From positions 1 to 58,447 of the forward strand of contig CAIYUN010000078.1 in NCBI GenBank assembly GCA_903929355.1: a stretch of 58,447 nt of DNA, in the 5' to 3' direction. Positions 33,501-39,500 of this stretch are shown piece after piece. The notes under the pieces were generated by a model that had not been told where the DNA came from, ran no database searches, and worked only from the letters and a program-made list of their open reading frames with translations. Position 1 is the stretch's first letter, and every line of letters starts with the position of its first letter. Origin of the DNA: an uncultured Opitutaceae bacterium. GTDB lineage: Bacteria > Verrucomicrobiota > Verrucomicrobiia > Opitutales > Opitutaceae. The translations under genes were made by a program, and so were the position numbers.

Positions 33501-36500
33501 TGGCGTAGGTGACAGCCTGCCCGTTCGTATCAATGTTGAAGTTCTGTCCGCCCGCGCTGCTGAAGCGGCTGGAGTAATCCGTCTGGTTGCTGGCGCTGTA
33601 TTGCAGCGTGCCGTTGCCAGCCCCGATCCCAAAGGTGATCGTGCCGGCGGAACCAATCGCCCCCGCGCTGCCCAAGGCGAGCGTGCCGGCGTTCAGGGTG
33701 GTGCCGCCCGAGTAGGTGTTTGCACCGGTCAGCGTGAAGGTCGTGGCGCCCACCTTGGTCAATGCGCCCGTGCCCTCAATCGCGCCGGAGAAAGCGGTGC
33801 TGCCACCGCCACCGGTCGTCAGGGTGCCACCCAGCGTGACCGTGCCGTTGCCGGCCAACTTAGCGATCGTCTCGGCGTCCAACAAAGCCAGCGTGCCGGG
33901 ACTGTTGACCGTCACCGCGCTGCTCGCGGTGATCGTAGTGCCACCGCCTTTGAGCGCCAGCGTGCCGTTGTTGACCGTGGTCACGCCGGTGTAGGGGCTG
34001 ACGGCGGTGAGGTTCAGCGTGCCAAGACCACCGTAGACGGTGAGCGTGCCGCCAGCGCTGGTCAGCCCGGTGCCGAACGTGACCGACTGGCCGTTGGTAT
34101 CAATGCTGAAGGCCTGGGCCGCGCCGCTGCTGAAGCGGCCCGAGTAATCGGTGGTGTTGCTCGAGCTGAACTGCAGCGTGCCGCCAGCGAAGGTGATCGT
34201 GCCGGCGGAGCCGATGGCACCCGCACTGCCGAGAGCCAGCGTGCCTGCCGTCAAGGTCGTGCCGCCCGAGTAGGTGTTGGCGCCGGTCAGCGTGAAGGTC
34301 GTGGCCGCACCCGCTTTCGTCAGTGCGCCGGTGCCTTCGATGGGTCCCGAGAAGGTGGTGCTGCCGCCGCCTCCGGTCGTCAACGTGGCGCCCAAAGTGA
34401 GCGTGCCGTTCCCGGTCAGGGAGGCGATCGTCTCGGCGTCCACGACCGCGAGCGTGCCGGGGCTGTGGAGCGTGACGCCGCTGCTGGCGGTGATCGTGGT
34501 CCCGCCGCCGTTCAGCGCCAGCGTGCCGTTGTTGATCGTGGTGACGCCGGTGTAACCGTTGGTCGCGGTCAGGTTCAACGTCCCGAGGCCACCGTAGACC
34601 GTCAGCGTGCCGCCGCTGCTGTTAATCCCGGTGGCGAGGTTGACGGTCTGGCCGTTCGTATCCAGGCTGTAGGTCTGGCTGGACAGGTTGCTGAAGCGGG
34701 CCGAGTAATCCGTGGTGTTGCTCCCGCTAAACTGCATCGTGCCGCCGGCGAAGGAAATCGTGCCGGTCGTCCCGAGGGCGCCTGCACTGCCGAGAAACAG
34801 CGTCCCGCCGGTCAGGTTGGTGCCGCCGTCGTAGGTGTTGGTGCCCGACAGAGTGACGGAGCCGCTGCTCGTGAGCACGGCGCCGGCGCCGGCGAGGTTG
34901 GCACTCGCAGTACCGCTGGCGAAATTGAAAGCGGAGCCGGTCAGCGTCCCGGAGGTGCCTCTGATCGTGCCGCTGCTCAGGGTCACGGTGCCGAGAGTCT
35001 GGGTGTGGCTGTTGACATCGAAGGTGCCGCCGTTGACCGTGAGATTGTTGCCGGACTTGAGCGCCCCGTTGGTACCGATGGCCAAGGTGCCGCCAAGCAC
35101 GGACGTCAGGCCCGAGTAGGTGTTGGCTCCCGAGAGGGTCTGGGTGCTGGTGCCGGCCATCGTGAGGGAAATGCTGCCGGTGCCGTCGGCAATATTGCCG
35201 CTGAAGGCGGTGGGGCTGGCGGTGCTGAGCGTCAGGGTGCTGAGGGCCGCGACGCTGTTGGTCACCGTGCCGTTGCCAGCCAGGGACCCAACGGTCTGGT
35301 TGAGCCCGGCCAGATCGAGGATGCCACCGGTGAGCGTGAGGGCGGTGGCGGTGGGCAGCGCGTTCGTCACCCCCAGCTTGGCAGTGGCGGCGTTGACGGT
35401 CGTGGTGCCCGTGTAGGTATTGAGACCGCCGAGCACGATGGCGCCGGTGTCGGCCAAAGTCAGATTGTGGCCGCCGGTGATGATGCCGGTGTAGGAGAGC
35501 GTGGTGGTCGCACCCAGGTCCAACGTGCCGTTGGACGACAGCGTGATACCACGGTTGGCGTTCAGGGTAAACGTCCCCGTGGTGGCCAGCGTACCGCCGT
35601 TGAGGGTGAGGCTGGAGGCCGAGACCGTCCCAGGCGCCGCGCCAAGGTTGGCGTCGGCCCCGATGCTCAGCGTGCCGCTGTTGATCGTGGTGGTGCCCGC
35701 GTAGGTGTTGGTGCCGGACAAGGTCTGCGTGCCGACGCCAGACATCACAAAAGTGATCGGTCCGCCGATTTTGCCACCGAACGTCGCGGTGCCCGTGGTG
35801 TTGATCGTGAAGGTGCTGGCGGCACCGCTGTTGAGCACCAAGCCACCGGCGCCGGACAACGAAGTGGTCGAGGCGCTCTGGCCAGCGAGGTTCAACGTGC
35901 CGGTGCCGGCCAAGGACAAAGATGTCGTCGTCGGCAGCGCGGTGGCTGAACCGAGGGCCAGCGTACCGCTGGTGATGGAAGTCTGACCGCTGTAGGTGTT
36001 GGTGCCGGACAAGGTCTGCGTGCCCGCGCCGCCCATTGAGACGGAGGTCGTGCCACCAATGCCACCCGCAAAAATCGCGGTGCTACCGGTGTTGAGGGTC
36101 AGAGTGCTCGCGCCGCTGTTGGTCACCGTCGAGCCGGAGTCGCCGACCAGCGAGCCGAGGGTCTGGTTGAAGCCGGCCAGACTCAGGGTGCTGGAGGTCA
36201 GGGTCAGCGCGGTGGTCGTCGGCAGCGCGTTGTTCACACCCAGTTGCACGATGGTGCTCGTGACATTCGTCGCGCCATCATAAGTGCTCGCGCCGCCGAG
36301 CACCAGCGTGCCGGGCGAAGCCCCGTCTTTAAGGTTCAGCGCACCACCGGAGGTGCCGACGATAATGCCAGCATAAGACAAGGTCGTGGTGCCGGCGATG
36401 TCCAGGGTCCCGCCGGAGGCCCCGAGCGTGATGCCGCGCCCCGCGTTCAAGGTGAAGGTGCCCGTCGTGGCCAGCGTGCCGCCGTTCAGGGTGATGCCAG

Positions 36501-39500
36501 CCACCGCGCCGATGTTGGCATCGGCACCGATGCTGATCGTGCCGGAGTTGATGGTCGTGCCGCCGCTGAAGGTGTTGGTGCCCGAGAGGGTCTGGGTGCC
36601 GACGCCGGACATCACCAATGAGACGATGCCGGTGCCGTGGGAAAGATTGCCGCTGAACGTGGCCCCACCCGCGCCCGTGCCGAGAGTCAGCGCGGCGGAA
36701 CCCGCGTTGCTGTTGGTCACAGTGCCGGTGCCGGAGAGCGAACCGATGGTGGTGGCAAAGCCGACCAAGTCCAAGGTGCCGGAGCTGGTCAGCGACACCG
36801 CGGTCGACGTGGGGAGCGCGTTGGTAACGCCCATCTGGAGGACGCCACTGTTCAGCACCGAGGTCGGACCATTGTAGGTGCTGGCCACGCCAAGCACGAC
36901 GGTCGCGCCGTCCACGACGAGATCGGAGTTGGCGAGCGCGCCGCTGATACCGGTCCCGAGAATGTTGATGGTGCCGGCGCCCGAAAGAGTCAGGGTGGTG
37001 CCGTTTTTGGTGATTCCGCCGGTCAGATCGAGCACGGTGCCGGAATTGATGCTGGCGTTGCTCGCGATCGTGATTGCCCCTCCGTAAGTGCTCGTGCCGA
37101 CGTTGGCCAGCGCACCGCCACCGACAATGCCGGTGCCGTTGAGGGTGAGTGCTTCCGACGCCTGGCCGGCGCCGACCGATGAGAGCAACAGGGCCGCGCC
37201 GCCACTGACCGTGACGCTGCCGGAGCCGAGCACGCTGGTGTGGCCGCCGTTGACCGCCACGATGCCGACGCTGATGGTCGTGCCGCCGGAGTAGGTGTTG
37301 GCGCCGGAAAGGGTGAAGGTACCGCTGCCCACCTTGGTGAGGCCGCCGCCACCGCCAAAAGTCCCGTCGAACTGCGTGTTGCTGGCGTTGCCGGTGGTCA
37401 GGGTCCCGCTGCTGAGGCTGACGTTGGTGGTGTTGGCACCGGTCAGGTTGGGGATGGTTTCACTGCCCAAAAGGGAAAGGGTCGAGGTCCCGGTCAGCGC
37501 GACGCCGCTGCTCCCGCCGACGGTGTGGCCGCCGCCGCTATTGAGCACCAAGGTGCCGGCGGTCACGGTCGTGCTGCCGGTGTAGGTGTTGACGCCCGAC
37601 AGCGACACCGTGGTGCCGCTCATCGTCACCGAGCCACTTCCGGCCAGCACGGAACTCACCGAGCCGCTGGCGAGGGCGAAAAGACCCGAGGTCGAAAGCG
37701 TGCCACCCGACAGGGTGCCGCTGGTCAAGGTGAGACCGGACACGGTCTGCGAGGTGGAGGTCAGATCCAGGATGCCGCCGTTGACCGTCACGGCGTTGGT
37801 CGTCGCGCCGAGCGTGCCGCCGGGGGCGATGACAAGCGAACCGGCGTTGACAGTCGTGCCGCCCGTGAAGGTGCTGTTGCCGGAAAGTGTCTGCGAGAAG
37901 GCGGCGCCATTCTTCACCAAGGCGAGGCTGCCGTTGACGGTGCCGCCATAGGTCGCGTTGGCCGCCGAGGCGATCGTCAGGATGCCGCCGCTGCCGGTCA
38001 CGGAGCCGGTGCTGTCGCCCGCGAGCGAGGCGATCGTGTTGTTGAACGTAACCAGGTCAAATTTGCCGGCTGTGTTCAAGGTCAGCGCGGTCGCGGACGG
38101 GAGGAAGTTGCTGTTGCCCAGGCGGAGGATGCCGGAGTTGGCCACCGACGTCGTGCCGGTATAGCTGCTGGCGACGCCCAGGACGGCCAGCGCATGGTTC
38201 ACCGCGAGGTTGGAGGCGCCCGCCTCACCGATGCCGACGGTCAGGAGGTTGATGGTGCCGGAACCCGTCAGGGTCAGAGTCGCGCCGGAGGCGTTGGTGA
38301 TGCCGCCGATCAGGTCGAGCACGGTGCCGCTGTTAATGGTGGCGCTGTTCGTCAGTTTGATCGCGCCATCATAGGTGCTGGTGCCAAAGTTGGTCAGTGC
38401 GCCCCCGGCGGCGGCGCCGGTTCCGCTCAGGGACAGGGTTTCGGTTGCCTGACCGGCGGAGAGGTTTGAAATCAGCAGGGCCGCGCCCGAACTGACGGAC
38501 ACGCCACCCGCGCCGAGCACGGCGGGGTTCGCGTTGGTGATGGCCAGGATGCCGCCGCTGATCGTGGTGCCGCCACTGTAGGTGTTGGTGGCCGAAAGGG
38601 TGAACGTGCCGGTGCCCTGCTTGATCAAACCGCCCGTCCCGCCAATGAGGCCGTTATATTGGGTGCTGGTGGACGTGCCGGTGGTCAGATTGCCACCCAA
38701 TGCCACAAACGTGCCGGTGGGACCGCTGAGCTGGGAAATGGTCTCGGCATTGAGGAGGGAGAGGGTTGAAGTCCCGGCGAGCGTCACGCCACTGCTGGCG
38801 GCGATCGTCTGGCTGCCACCGAACAAGACCAGCGTACCGGCGTTGATGGTGGTGGCCCCGGAGTAGGTGTTGATCCCGGTCAGCGCAAAGGTGGTGCTGG
38901 CGCCAGCCACGGTGAGACCGCCCGTGCCGCCGATGACACCGGCGAAAGTCGTGCTCGTATTGTTGCCGGTGGTCAGGGTGTTGGCACCCAGCGTCACGAG
39001 GCTGCCGTTGGCACCGGTCAGCGCCGAAAGCTGTTCGCTGTCGGAAAGGAGCAGGGTGCCGGCGTTGCCGAGGTTGAGCCCGCTGCTGGCGAGAAGAGTG
39101 GTGGCACCCTGCAGCGCGATCGTGCCGCTCGCGTTGACCGCAACGGCCCCCGTGAAGGGGTTGACGGCCGAGAGCGTGAGGGTCTGGTTGCCGGAGTAGT
39201 TGATGGTGCCGGCGCCCGAGAAGGTGCCGGAGAAAAGGTCGCCGGTGGTGGTGCTGCTGATCGTCAACACATGGCCGTTCACATTCACCGCGCCGGCACC
39301 GGTGATCAATTTGATCGTCTCGGCCGCATCACCCACGAAGAGGGTGCCGGCCGCCAATACGTTGACCCCGCTGCTGCTGTTGAGGGTGTTGACGCCGCCG
39401 TTCAGCGCCAACACGCCGTTATTGACGTTGGTGGCACCGGTGAAGTTGTTGGTCGCGATCAGCGAGAGGGTGCCGGTGTCCTGCAGCGCGAGGTTGCCGC

